This document shows positions 9,009-17,337 of a stretch of DNA of 42,387 bases, piece by piece. Position 1 is the first letter of the stretch. Every line of letters starts with the position of its first letter. Source of the stretch: an uncultured Sulfuricurvum sp. (GTDB lineage Bacteria; Campylobacterota; Campylobacteria; Campylobacterales; Sulfurimonadaceae); assembly GCA_903844635.1 (NCBI GenBank), contig CAIMUF010000011.1, positions 1-42,387 on the forward strand, given 5' to 3'. The position numbers and the translations under genes are program-made. The notes below the pieces were generated by a model, which saw only the letters and a program-made list of their open reading frames with translations, did not search any database and was not told the origin of the DNA.

Positions 9009-11048
9009 ATGAAATATCCGATGTTAAGCGGTGTAATGATTGGAGTGATTTTGTCCTCTTCATTATACGCAGGAGGAGAGCAGACGCTTAAAGATGTGAC
9101 ACTCCTGCCGATCAGTGTAAAAGGTGAGGCTGAATCTTCGTATAGTACTGATGCAGCAACAGAGGGAACAGTGAGCGCACGGCAGTTAGCCAACAGACCG
9201 ATTCTCCGTCCTGCGGAGGTGTTAGAGAGTGTTCCAGGGCTCATCGTTACACAGCACAGTGGCGATGGCAAAGCGAATCAGTATTTTTTACGTGGATTCA
9301 GTCTCGATCACGGTACTGATTTTTTCACAACCATTGAGGGTATGCCGACCAATCTTCCTACTCATGCACATGGCCAAGGTTACAATGATCTCAATTTTTT
9401 GATTCCCGAACTTATTTCGACGGTTATGTACAAAAAAGGACCGTATTATGCAACTGAGGGAGATTTCGCTTCGACGGGAAGTGCTCATATCCATTATGCT
9501 GATAGTTTGCCGGAAGCAATGGCAAGTGTAACCGTTGGCAGTTTTAATCAAAAACGTGTACTCAATGCTAACTCTTTAGATCTCAATGGCGGAAAGCTTT
9601 TGTATGCACTTGAATATTTTCATAATGACGGTCCTTGGGAGCATCCAGAGGGGTATCAGCGTCTAAACGGTGTTGTGAGCTATACGAAAGAAGAAGGTCG
9701 TGACAGCTACAAGATTACGGCAATGGCGTATAAGGGAGATTGGGATGCAACGAATCATGTTCCTCTTCGTGCAATCGATAGCGGTATCATCGGGACATAC
9801 GGTTCTCTTGATCCCAGTGACGGGGGAAATACCCATCGATACAGTCTTTGCGGAGAATATACGCATCGTGATAAAAATGGGGTAACGAGTGCAAATGCCT
9901 ACGTAATCGATTATGGGCTTGATTTGTTTTCCAACTTTACTTACTATTTAGATTATCCAGTAGAGGGAGATCAGTTTGAACAAAAAGATGCACGTACTAT
10001 CCTTGGTGGAAATGTGGGACGTGTATCGGTAGGATCGATGCTAGGCCTAAACTCAGTTCAGTCTTATGGATTTCAACTTCGTCATGATGCTATCCGTGGT
10101 GTTGGGCTTTATAACACCACGAATCGAGTTCGATTCAACACCATTACCTCAGATAAGGTTAATGAGACCAATGCGGCACTTTATTACCAAAACGAACTGA
10201 CTCTCAGCGACAGCATACGTATGATTGCAGGCATTCGTGGTGATTTGTACCGTTTTGATGTGACGAGTGATGTCAATCCTGCGGATACGGCTGTCAAAAC
10301 CGCTACTATCGCCAGTCCGAAACTGAGTTTTATTTTCGCTCCCTGGGCAGATACGGACCTGTTTCTTAATGGTGGATATGGCTTTCACAGTAATGATGCC
10401 CGTGGTGTAACCCATGCTGTTGATTCGGCAACACAACTGGTACGAACCAAAGGGGGCGAGTTTGGGGTAAGAACACGCGCGGTGGATCATTTAGAGTCTT
10501 CCGTGGCATTGTGGATGATGGACAGTGATTCAGAGCTTGTTTTTGCTGGCGACACGGGAGGGACGGAACCTACGGGTCCATCACGCCGTATGGGGATAGA
10601 GTGGGCGAACTACTGGACTCCGACACCATGGTTTATCCTGGATGCCGACGTCGCCATCTCACGTGCACGATATAAAGATCCCTCATCCTCAGGGGGAGAA
10701 TATGTCCCAGAAGCAATCGAACAAACGGTATCGATAGGGGCTGCCATCACCGATTATGAAGATTATTTTGGCGGATTGAGACTGCGTTATTTCGGGAGTC
10801 GTGCCCTTATAGAGGATAATTCGGTGCGCTCTAAACCTTCTACTTTGGTTAATCTAAAAGTAGGGCGACATTTGACGAAGAATATGGATGTAAGTGTTGA
10901 TATGTATAATCTTTTTAACCGTAAAACGTATGACATCGAGTATTATTATGAGTCAAAATTAGCGACGGAAAGCACCTCTGTGACGGATCATATGGTTCAT
11001 CCGGGCGAACCTCGATCAGCACGTTTAACGCTGACATATCGCTATTAA
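9009..11048 (+). CDS. TonB-dependent outer-membrane receptor, possibly for nickel
   Basis: This 679-residue protein has a signal peptide (residues 1-21, cut near LYA-GGE), a plug domain at ~55-165 and a 22-strand-type beta barrel ending in LTLTYRY with a terminal aromatic. The plug carries LRGFSLDHGT and the unusual THAHGQGYND (H119, H121), whose paired His could bind a metal. It would take up a large or scarce ligand using TonB energy. Its position divergent from nikR suggests nickel or a nickel complex, but that is inferred from context only. AGGGAG precedes the ATG by five bases. Confidence 0.88.
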   Translation: MKYPMLSGVMIGVILSSSLYAGGEQTLKDVTLLPISVKGEAESSYSTDAATEGTVSARQLANRPILRPAEVLESVPGLIVTQHSGDGKANQYFLRGFSLDHGTDFFTTIEGMPTNLPTHAHGQGYNDLNFLIPELISTVMYKKGPYYATEGDFASTGSAHIHYADSLPEAMASVTVGSFNQKRVLNANSLDLNGGKLLYALEYFHNDGPWEHPEGYQRLNGVVSYTKEEGRDSYKITAMAYKGDWDATNHVPLRAIDSGIIGTYGSLDPSDGGNTHRYSLCGEYTHRDKNGVTSANAYVIDYGLDLFSNFTYYLDYPVEGDQFEQKDARTILGGNVGRVSVGSMLGLNSVQSYGFQLRHDAIRGVGLYNTTNRVRFNTITSDKVNETNAALYYQNELTLSDSIRMIAGIRGDLYRFDVTSDVNPADTAVKTATIASPKLSFIFAPWADTDLFLNGGYGFHSNDARGVTHAVDSATQLVRTKGGEFGVRTRAVDHLESSVALWMMDSDSELVFAGDTGGTEPTGPSRRMGIEWANYWTPTPWFILDADVAISRARYKDPSSSGGEYVPEAIEQTVSIGAAITDYEDYFGGLRLRYFGSRALIEDNSVRSKPSTLVNLKVGRHLTKNMDVSVDMYNLFNRKTYDIEYYYESKLATESTSVTDHMVHPGEPRSARLTLTYRY

Positions 11049-11062
11049 GCACGAATCTTGCA
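11047..11062 (+). promoter_or_regulatory. Sigma-54-like promoter before nifE
   Basis: AAGCACGAATCTTGCA matches the sigma-54 consensus TGGCACG-N4-TTGCW at the correct spacing. The -12 GC is at 11060-11061 and the -24 dinucleotide at 11048-11049. The -24 reads AG instead of GG. The predicted transcription start is near 11073, giving a ~24-base leader before the nifE ATG. Confidence 0.55.
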
Positions 11063-11096
11063 TATACCGCGGTAATTCACTCCCTAGGGGTTTTCC

Positions 11097-12455
11097 ATGG
11101 TCAGCCGCGCAAAAATAAAAGAACTTATGAACGAGAGTGCCTGCTCTCACAGTAAAGATAAAAAGCCGGGAGAGGGATGCGACAAGCCCAAACCGGGACT
11201 TGCAGCAGGGGGATGCGCATTTGATGGCGCTCAAATCTCCCTTTTTCCCTATGCTGATGCGGTACATCTCGTGCATGGCCCTCAAACATGTTTAGGTGCA
11301 TCATGGGAAACTCGTGAGACAAAAACGTCGTTTACAGGACGTGATCATACACAAATGGGCTTTACGACCGGTATTACGACGAATGATGTCATTTTTGGCG
11401 GGGACAAAAGGCTTGCCAGTTCTATTGACTATGTGATGGAGCACTATAAGCCCGAAGCGATTTTCGTATATTCTACATGCGTGACGGCACTTGTCGGGGA
11501 TGATATCGATATGACGTGTAAACTTGGGAGCGAAAAGTACAGTGTACCTATTGTCCCCGTTCATGCCGCAGGGTTTGTAGGGAGTAAAAATCTAGGATCA
11601 CGACTGGCGGGTGAAGCTGTACTGGAACATCTTATAGGGACAAAAGAGCCTGAGTTTACTACAGCATACGACATTAATCTTATCGGTGATTACAATGTCA
11701 CGGGAGATATGTGGCAGTATCTTCCTCTCTTTGAAAAAATCGGAATACGAGTCCTCAGTTCCATGAGCGGTGATGGACGTGTTGGGGATATCCGTACTGC
11801 ACATCGAGCGAAGCTCAATGTCATCGTGTGCGCAAAATCCCTCATTACCCTTACGCGTAAGATGCAAGAGCAGTACGCAATTCCCTGGATCTCTGTCTCA
11901 TTTTACGGTAAACGCGATACCTCTTTTGCCATCCGAGAAATAGTCACGGCACTGGGATGTCCCGAACTAATGGCACGTGCTGAAGCTGTGATTGCCGAAG
12001 CCGAAGCCGAGCTTGAAACGGCACTGATACCTTATCGTAAAATGTTCGCAGGGAAAAAAGCAGTACTCAATACGGGCGGAAACAAAGCATGGTCGATTGC
12101 GTCAGGCTTGCAGGATTTGGGAATCGAAGTAGTTGCGACGAGTGTGGCTAAATCAACGCAAGACGACATCGACAAAGCACGAGAGTACTTGGGTGAAAAT
12201 GGAGTTCTTATGACGAAACCAGCTTCTGAGCAAGGAAAGATCATCGATTCAACGGGTGCACATATACTCCTCGCCGGAGGGCGAAGCCTCTATACCGCGA
12301 TTAAGAAAAAAATCTCGTTTATCGATGTTAATCAGGAAAAAAAGACAAGTTACGGAGGATACGGTGGATTGCTCAATCTTGCAGAAGATCTGAAATACGC
12401 GTTTAAAAATCCTGTGTTTGCTAATGTCGGCAAACCTGCTCCATGGGAAGTGTGA
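11097..12455 (+). CDS. nifE: Nitrogenase iron-molybdenum cofactor biosynthesis protein NifE
   Basis: This 452-residue protein is the NifE half of the NifEN scaffold on which the NifB-derived cluster matures into FeMo-cofactor before transfer to the MoFe protein. The N-terminus has GGCAFDGAQISLFPYADAVH and HGPQTCLGASWETRET, so C40 and C65 are cluster ligands, with another Cys in YSTCVTALVGDDI near 128. DINLIGDYNVTGDMW near residue 183 is diagnostic of NifE rather than NifD. AGGGG precedes the ATG. Its partner nifN lies 1.8 kb downstream, separated by a transferase gene. Confidence 0.96.
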   Translation: MVSRAKIKELMNESACSHSKDKKPGEGCDKPKPGLAAGGCAFDGAQISLFPYADAVHLVHGPQTCLGASWETRETKTSFTGRDHTQMGFTTGITTNDVIFGGDKRLASSIDYVMEHYKPEAIFVYSTCVTALVGDDIDMTCKLGSEKYSVPIVPVHAAGFVGSKNLGSRLAGEAVLEHLIGTKEPEFTTAYDINLIGDYNVTGDMWQYLPLFEKIGIRVLSSMSGDGRVGDIRTAHRAKLNVIVCAKSLITLTRKMQEQYAIPWISVSFYGKRDTSFAIREIVTALGCPELMARAEAVIAEAEAELETALIPYRKMFAGKKAVLNTGGNKAWSIASGLQDLGIEVVATSVAKSTQDDIDKAREYLGENGVLMTKPASEQGKIIDSTGAHILLAGGRSLYTAIKKKISFIDVNQEKKTSYGGYGGLLNLAEDLKYAFKNPVFANVGKPAPWEV

Positions 12456-12506
12456 GAAGTACGTCAGAAAGTTTGTTATAATTCGCTTAATTTACAATCC
12501 TCTACT

Positions 12507-12520
12507 AGCGTAAAGTTTGC
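12507..12520 (+). promoter_or_regulatory. Weak sigma-54-like site before the transferase gene
   Basis: TAGC followed seven bases later by TTTGCT (12506-12521) gives AG-N10-GC, the same -24 deviation as the nifE site. The other -24 positions match poorly. The GC is 28 bases before the TTG start. A sigma-70-like TATAAT also lies nearby at about 12477-12482. Confidence 0.25.
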
Positions 12521-12548
12521 TACGAGGGCAAGTATTTGAAAGTGAAAA

Positions 12549-14096
12549 TTGAAAAATAAAATCCAACTAGAATTTCATACTAATAAATCGTACTTTTATT
12601 TTGGTATATTGATATCTGTATTAACGCTATTACCGCAGTTGATATTTTCTCCAAATTTCACTCATTCTGTATTTTTAATCATTACCTTGATATTATTGAT
12701 CACCATTCCCAAGTTTAGTAAAATATTATATTCTATATTTATTGTGTTTATCAATCTAAGTAATATCCTTATCGGGCATATTGCTCTGCATTGGGGATAT
12801 GTTTTACCGGATATTACACCTCGTATCGAAGTCGCTTTTTTATCACCGCTGTATGAATCCAAAGAATATATTTCCAGCTATATCGACTATAGAGATTATG
12901 GATTAATACTTTTTTCATTTTTCGTTTTATTTTTGTTATTCAAGTTTCTTAAACATTTTACCCACTCTTATAAAACCTTCAGGATTATAGGATTAGGCGT
13001 TTTTATATCGATACTTTTGGCAGTCACTTTTTACATTAATCCCATCAGAGAATTCGAACCTTTTAGCGTCCCTTGTAAAATTTGTACCGTGATGGATGAT
13101 AAAAATAAAATTGATCAAATCATGATTGAGAGAGCAAAATACATCGATCAAATGAAAATTATGAAAGCAAAACAAAAAAATCAGATTTATGACAAGATAA
13201 TCGTTGTCATGGGGGAAAGTGTCAATAAAAATCATATGTCCATCTATGGTTATTCTCTTCCAACAACTCCTTTTTTTACGTCTCTCCAAAAATCAAATCA
13301 TCTGTATGTCTTTAATGCGATAGCACCCACGAATCAGACCCGATACTCACTTCCCATCGATTTGAGTGAGGCAAATGTGCATTATTATGAGGATCGATAT
13401 TTACACTCCTGTTCCATACTGACGAACTTCAAGGCGAATTACTATGAAACATTTTGGATTTCAAACCAAGGGCGTGTAGGTAAGAATGACTCTTCTATCT
13501 CATCGATGGCGTATGAAGCTAAAACGACATTGTTCGCAAATCTAAATTATTTAGAGGCTAAAACGGATGAGGTTATCTTGGATTATTTAGACAAGCTTCA
13601 AAAAAATTCAAAAAAAGAAATGTATCTCTTACATATAATGGGGTCTCATTCTGATTATATAAACCGATATAAAAATGAAACTGCTTTGTTTAAAAATACC
13701 ACCAATATCGTTGAGCAGTATGATAATAGCATTCACTATACTGACATCATTCTAAGTCAAATATACGAGCGATTTAAAAACGAAAAATTGTTGCTAATCT
13801 ATGTATCGGATCATGGAGAAAATATCAATATGGAAAACAATGGGCATGGTTTTTTGCCAGCATTTAAAGATGAATTTATGGTTCCTTTTGTGATCTACAG
13901 CAATATCAAAAATCCACGATTGGATGAAATTTATAAAGATAATAAAAAAGGGTATTTCAATTTGGAAAATTTGAACTATATGGTTCAATATATCAGTGGC
14001 ATTACCAATCAAAAGAACTTATCTTTTTCGCATGACGTAATGGCTGTCGAACCCAGTAATATAGTCAACTTTGACACATTGGAATTTTACAACTAG
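12549..14096 (+). CDS. Lipid A/cell-surface phosphoethanolamine transferase (sulfatase fold)
   Basis: This 515-residue inner-membrane enzyme of the EptA/CptA group would move phosphoethanolamine from phosphatidylethanolamine to lipopolysaccharide or another surface acceptor. Five N-terminal hydrophobic helices (within residues 15-162) precede a periplasmic alkaline-phosphatase-like domain. That domain has MGESVNKNHMSIYGY (S224 at the nucleophile position, where EptA has Thr), SDHGEN (D421, H422) and GHGF (H433), the usual zinc ligands. The TTG at 12549 is the first possible start after an in-frame stop, so the start is fairly firm although no strong ribosome-binding site is seen. The gene is markedly more AT-rich than its nif neighbours and separates nifE from nifN, which suggests later insertion. 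Confidence 0.88.
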   Translation: MKNKIQLEFHTNKSYFYFGILISVLTLLPQLIFSPNFTHSVFLIITLILLITIPKFSKILYSIFIVFINLSNILIGHIALHWGYVLPDITPRIEVAFLSPLYESKEYISSYIDYRDYGLILFSFFVLFLLFKFLKHFTHSYKTFRIIGLGVFISILLAVTFYINPIREFEPFSVPCKICTVMDDKNKIDQIMIERAKYIDQMKIMKAKQKNQIYDKIIVVMGESVNKNHMSIYGYSLPTTPFFTSLQKSNHLYVFNAIAPTNQTRYSLPIDLSEANVHYYEDRYLHSCSILTNFKANYYETFWISNQGRVGKNDSSISSMAYEAKTTLFANLNYLEAKTDEVILDYLDKLQKNSKKEMYLLHIMGSHSDYINRYKNETALFKNTTNIVEQYDNSIHYTDIILSQIYERFKNEKLLLIYVSDHGENINMENNGHGFLPAFKDEFMVPFVIYSNIKNPRLDEIYKDNKKGYFNLENLNYMVQYISGITNQKNLSFSHDVMAVEPSNIVNFDTLEFYN

Positions 14097-14126
14097 TTAT
14101 CATCAGCTACTTAATAACTCCTTCCT

Positions 14127-14142
14127 CGCACAAATCTTGCAA
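14127..14142 (+). promoter_or_regulatory. Sigma-54-like promoter before nifN
   Basis: CGCACAAATCTTGCAA has the -12 GC at 14139-14140 and the -24 dinucleotide at 14127-14128 (CG rather than GG). It shares GCAC-R-AATCTTGCA with the nifE site. Transcription would start near 14152. The leader could fold a hairpin from 14159-14166 with 14176-14184 (ATCGG/CCGAT plus GCC/GGC around one bulged T). Confidence 0.5.
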
Positions 14143-14238
14143 TACGATTTCTTTTAACGCCATCGGAGCTAAACCCCGATTGGCTACGCTGGCCGCTATG
14201 GCACTAAAGCTTGCCTCTTCGAGGCTGAAAGAGTCGTT

Positions 14239-15537
14239 ATGGAATTCTCCCTCACACATAAAGAACACAAACCGCTTCAAGTTAATCCGATTAAGCATTC
14301 TCAACCAATGGGCGCGACGCTTGCTTTTTTAGGGGTAAAAGATTGTATGCCACTCATGCATGGTGCGCAAGGGTGTGCATCGTATACGAAGGTCTTTTTT
14401 ACCCGTCATTTTAATGAGCCCATTGCGGTGCGTAATACTTCGGTGAGTGATATTACTGCCGTTTTGGATGGTGGTGACTACTCGATTTTGATGGCGATAG
14501 AAAATATCCAGAGTAAAGAGAAAAATATCAAGCCCTCAATGATCGGTTTGCACACGACAGGCCTCACTGAAACGAAAGGGGATGATGTAAGGGGCGTGGG
14601 GATGCACATCGAAATCCCGTACGTTTTTGTCAATACTCCTGATTATGAGGGGGGCATGGATAGCGGTTGGGCGCTTACGGTTACGGCTATGATCGAACAG
14701 CTTACCTTGTCTGCCACAGACGTAAAATCCAATAAGCTCGTCCTTTTACCTCATTTGAGTATGCAACCCATCGAGGTTGAAAAAATAAAAGCACTGTGTG
14801 AAGATTTTGGTTTCGAGACCTATGCCCTTCCTGATCTCTCTACGTCTTTGGACGGCTATTGGGAAGAGGCTCAGGGGAAACTATCTAACGGGGGGATTAC
14901 GGTTGAGGAGATACGCTCTCTTGCTACCTGTGCGACCGTGATTAGTATCGGTCAGTCGATGAAAAAATCGGCACTTGCTTTGCAAAAAAAGAACCCCGCT
15001 ATCGAACATCTCCATTTCGATCATTTGATGGGATTGGATTCGAACGACAATTTTGTCGCCCAATTAATGAAAATCCGACATACTCAACCCAAACCACTGA
15101 TTAAACGATGGCGGGCAAGACTGCAAGATGCGATGCTGGATTCGCATTTTCTCATTGGAAGCTCTCATTTTGTCATCACGGGTGAACCGGATATGCTGGT
15201 GGGAATGTGTGCGCTGATTCGAAGTGTCGGCGGAACCATCGAAGCTGCGGTATCTACCACGTTTAGTGATGCTCTTCATACTATTGAAGCGGAGAATGTT
15301 TTCGTTGGGGATTTGGAAGATGCACGACGATTCTTTGATAAAGTGGATATGGTCATCAGCAATTTTCATGCAGAACGAATCTTGCATAGTTATCACGATA
15401 CGGCATTGGTAATACGAGGTTTCCCCAATTATGAAGAACTAGGGAATCAGCTTAAAAACGATCAGCTGTATGAGGGAAGTACGTATTTTTTATTTGAAAT
15501 TGCAAATGCACTCAGAAAGGTCAAACATGAACACTAA
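14239..15537 (+). CDS. nifN: Nitrogenase iron-molybdenum cofactor biosynthesis protein NifN
   Basis: This 432-residue protein is the second subunit of the NifEN scaffold. The N-terminal PIKHSQPMGATLAFLG followed by C36 and HGAQGCASYTKVFF (C46) is typical of NifN, as is the SVSDITAVLDGG segment. NifK-type P-cluster ligands are reduced in number, as expected. It heads a tight operon: nifX begins inside its last 11 bases. The start is the ATG preceded by a purine-rich GAGGCTGAAAGAG. Confidence 0.94.
   Translation: MEFSLTHKEHKPLQVNPIKHSQPMGATLAFLGVKDCMPLMHGAQGCASYTKVFFTRHFNEPIAVRNTSVSDITAVLDGGDYSILMAIENIQSKEKNIKPSMIGLHTTGLTETKGDDVRGVGMHIEIPYVFVNTPDYEGGMDSGWALTVTAMIEQLTLSATDVKSNKLVLLPHLSMQPIEVEKIKALCEDFGFETYALPDLSTSLDGYWEEAQGKLSNGGITVEEIRSLATCATVISIGQSMKKSALALQKKNPAIEHLHFDHLMGLDSNDNFVAQLMKIRHTQPKPLIKRWRARLQDAMLDSHFLIGSSHFVITGEPDMLVGMCALIRSVGGTIEAAVSTTFSDALHTIEAENVFVGDLEDARRFFDKVDMVISNFHAERILHSYHDTALVIRGFPNYEELGNQLKNDQLYEGSTYFLFEIANALRKVKHEH
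15371..15386 (+). promoter_or_regulatory. Possible internal sigma-54-like site within nifN
   Basis: CAGAACGAATCTTGCA differs by one base from the nifE site over the 15 bases AGCACGAATCTTGCA. The AG-N10-GC spacing is the same (AG 15372-15373, GC 15384-15385). It lies about 140 bases before nifX and could drive nifX onwards, but coding sequence may explain it. Confidence 0.2.
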
Positions 15538-15979
15538 AATTATAGTAGAAGGAAATACCGCGATGGATAGCGCTTTGCGCGTTGCTTTTGCAACCAAAGA
15601 TATGGAAGAGATCAACGCCCACTTCGGCGGAGCGAAAGAGTTTGTCGTTTATAACGTCTCGAAAGAGGGGTACGAAGTCTCTGAAGTGATTAAAACCGAT
15701 ACCAATGACATCGAAGATGATGATAAAACGGACTTTCGTGTTCGTGCCCTTAAAGGTGTGAATATTATGTACAGCGAGAGCATTGGCGGTACGGCAGCGG
15801 CAAAAGTTATCCGTGCTGGAATCCATCCGATGAAAGTAAATGAGTCGACATTGATCGAAGATGTACTCAAAAGTTTAGTAGAGATGATTAATGGCAATCC
15901 ACCACAGTGGATAAAACAGATAATTCAAATGAAAACCGAACACGATGTTCGACAAGACCGATGGGCAGTAGGAGAATAA
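15527..15979 (+). CDS. nifX: Nitrogenase cofactor carrier NifX
   Basis: This 150-residue protein belongs to the NifX/NifY/NafY family, which holds FeMo-cofactor precursors during transfer between NifB, NifEN and the apo-enzyme. The dinitrogenase-cofactor-binding domain is visible as LRVAFATKDMEEINAHFGGAKEF near the N-terminus and YSESIGGTAAAKVIRAGIHPMKV in the middle. The start at 15527 is chosen because AGAAAGG lies upstream; the reading can be extended back to 15470 without such a site. The gene overlaps nifN by 11 bases. Confidence 0.92.
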   Translation: MNTKIIVEGNTAMDSALRVAFATKDMEEINAHFGGAKEFVVYNVSKEGYEVSEVIKTDTNDIEDDDKTDFRVRALKGVNIMYSESIGGTAAAKVIRAGIHPMKVNESTLIEDVLKSLVEMINGNPPQWIKQIIQMKTEHDVRQDRWAVGE

Positions 15980-15981
15980 TT

Positions 15982-16434
15982 ATGGAAGCAGAAAAAACAA
16001 TGAGTCCTTTTGGTGTGGAGCTAATCCGCCAGATCCGTGCGCTTGATCAGTTTGGAAATTGGTCACGTATCACTGATGATGAATTACTGATCAAGAAATA
16101 CGTCAAGACTAAAGAAGAGCTCAAGGCAGTTCCTGTCATTGCAGATATTGATGAGATGATGATCAATGACATCAAAATGATCTACAAAGCGATTGCTCTT
16201 TCGTTTGAACGTAAAACGGGGATTGTTTGTAATGTCATTATGGAAATGAGTCACGAAGGATTTGGGAGATGTGCGATTCTTAGTGATCGTATTTGTATCA
16301 TTGATAAGTATTTTAAAGATGCGCATCGTTTCAGTTTTCGCAGTCTTGAAGCTCTCTTTGAAGAAGGGGATAAAAATTTGGAACGTGCATTGAAAGTGTA
16401 TGAACAATACAAACCGTGCATGATAGGTGTGTAA
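15982..16434 (+). CDS. NifX-associated nitrogen fixation protein (DUF269)
   Basis: This 150-residue protein matches the DUF269 family that almost always follows nifX. Recognisable parts are the N-terminal MSPFGVELIRQIRALDQFGNW, then INDIKMIYKAIALSFERKTG and the C-terminal FRSLEALFEEGDKNLERAL. Its biochemical role is not established; the linkage suggests cofactor maturation or delivery. GGAG at 15971-15974 supports the ATG at 15982, two bases after the nifX stop. Confidence 0.9.
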   Translation: MEAEKTMSPFGVELIRQIRALDQFGNWSRITDDELLIKKYVKTKEELKAVPVIADIDEMMINDIKMIYKAIALSFERKTGIVCNVIMEMSHEGFGRCAILSDRICIIDKYFKDAHRFSFRSLEALFEEGDKNLERALKVYEQYKPCMIGV

Positions 16435-16436
16435 TT

Positions 16437-16952
16437 ATGGCAACAATAGGTATTTTTTTCGGTAGCAGTAGCGGTGTGACTCGTGGGGCAGCAGAATTAC
16501 TCTGCGAACAGTTGTCAGGTTCAGAGCTTATCGATATGGAAGAAGATTTTGACGGGATAGAGCAGTTTGAGGAGTTTGATGTTCTTCTTATCGGTTCGTC
16601 TACCTGGGGGCAGGGTGATCCTCAACGTGATTGGGTCGATCCATTGTTTGATCTTACCAATGATAGCCCTGATCTAAGTGGTAAAAAAGTGGCATTTTTT
16701 GGTGCAGGAGATCAAGATAAGCATGGGGAACATTTCCTCAGTGTATTGGGAAAAATGCATGATTTATTTGTATCTTTAGGTGCAGACGCGTATGGATTTA
16801 CCTCTACCGATGGATATGACTATAAATTTTCTTTAGCTGAACGTGGCGGGAAGTTTTGTGGGCTTGGCATTGATGATGTGAACCAAGAGGATTTAACGGA
16901 AGAACGCGTTGTAAGCTGGGCAAACCAGCTCAAAATTGAGATGGGACTATAA
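16437..16952 (+). CDS. nifF: Flavodoxin (NifF-like electron donor)
   Basis: This 171-residue protein is a long-chain flavodoxin. The FMN phosphate-binding loop is at GIFFGSSSGVTRGAAELL (residues ~5-22), and the isoalloxazine-binding loops are STWGQGDPQRDW near 62 and FFGAGDQDKHGEHF near 88. The N-terminal loop reads SSSGVT where most flavodoxins have T-x-T-G-N-T. Its place in the nif operon suggests it feeds electrons to the nitrogenase Fe protein. It starts two bases after the previous stop. Confidence 0.9.
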   Translation: MATIGIFFGSSSGVTRGAAELLCEQLSGSELIDMEEDFDGIEQFEEFDVLLIGSSTWGQGDPQRDWVDPLFDLTNDSPDLSGKKVAFFGAGDQDKHGEHFLSVLGKMHDLFVSLGADAYGFTSTDGYDYKFSLAERGGKFCGLGIDDVNQEDLTEERVVSWANQLKIEMGL

Positions 16953-16962
16953 GGAGATTATG

Positions 16963-17337
16963 ATGGGAACGCTAGAAGAATTTCAACTTATTACGGATAC
17001 TGAAGAGTTTTTCGAATTTTTCGATTTGGCATACGATGAGCGTCTTGTGAACTCAAAACGTTTTCATATCATGAAAAAATTTGGTGAAATGGTCGAAAAA
17101 TCCAAAGGATATGATATGGGTGGCGATGAAAAGCTGCTTGAGTTTTATAAATTTGCCCTTATCAGTGTGTATAAAAATTTCGAAAACGGTTACAGCCCAT
17201 CCGCTGCCGATGTTTGGGAAATGTTTGATAAGCCCAGCGGATGCGGTACATGTGCAACGTCCACCAGTTGTAATGATGTAGAGGAGGTGAGTCATGGAGT
17301 CCATGCCTGTGTCAGCCAACCAAGCCTCAGCTTCTGA
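16963..17337 (+). CDS. nifW: Nitrogenase stabilising/protective protein NifW
   Basis: This 124-residue protein matches NifW, which associates with the MoFe protein and helps it survive oxygen. The core is EEFFEFFDLAYDERLVNSKRFH, then a helix ending FALISVYKNFENGY. The tail is unusual for the family: CGTCATSTSC (four Cys counting the first) and another Cys near the end could bind metal. AAGGAG at 16951-16956 lies six bases before the chosen ATG; another ATG at 16960 is also possible. The gene overlaps nifZ by 44 bases. Confidence 0.82.
   Translation: MGTLEEFQLITDTEEFFEFFDLAYDERLVNSKRFHIMKKFGEMVEKSKGYDMGGDEKLLEFYKFALISVYKNFENGYSPSAADVWEMFDKPSGCGTCATSTSCNDVEEVSHGVHACVSQPSLSF

Noticed and set aside
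14107-14304. Open frame on the minus strand with a plausible-looking composition (Ala, Ser, Glu-rich end).
   Set aside because: It overlaps the start of nifN and the nifN promoter-like site on the other strand, has no ribosome-binding site and matches nothing I recognise. A chance reading is more likely.
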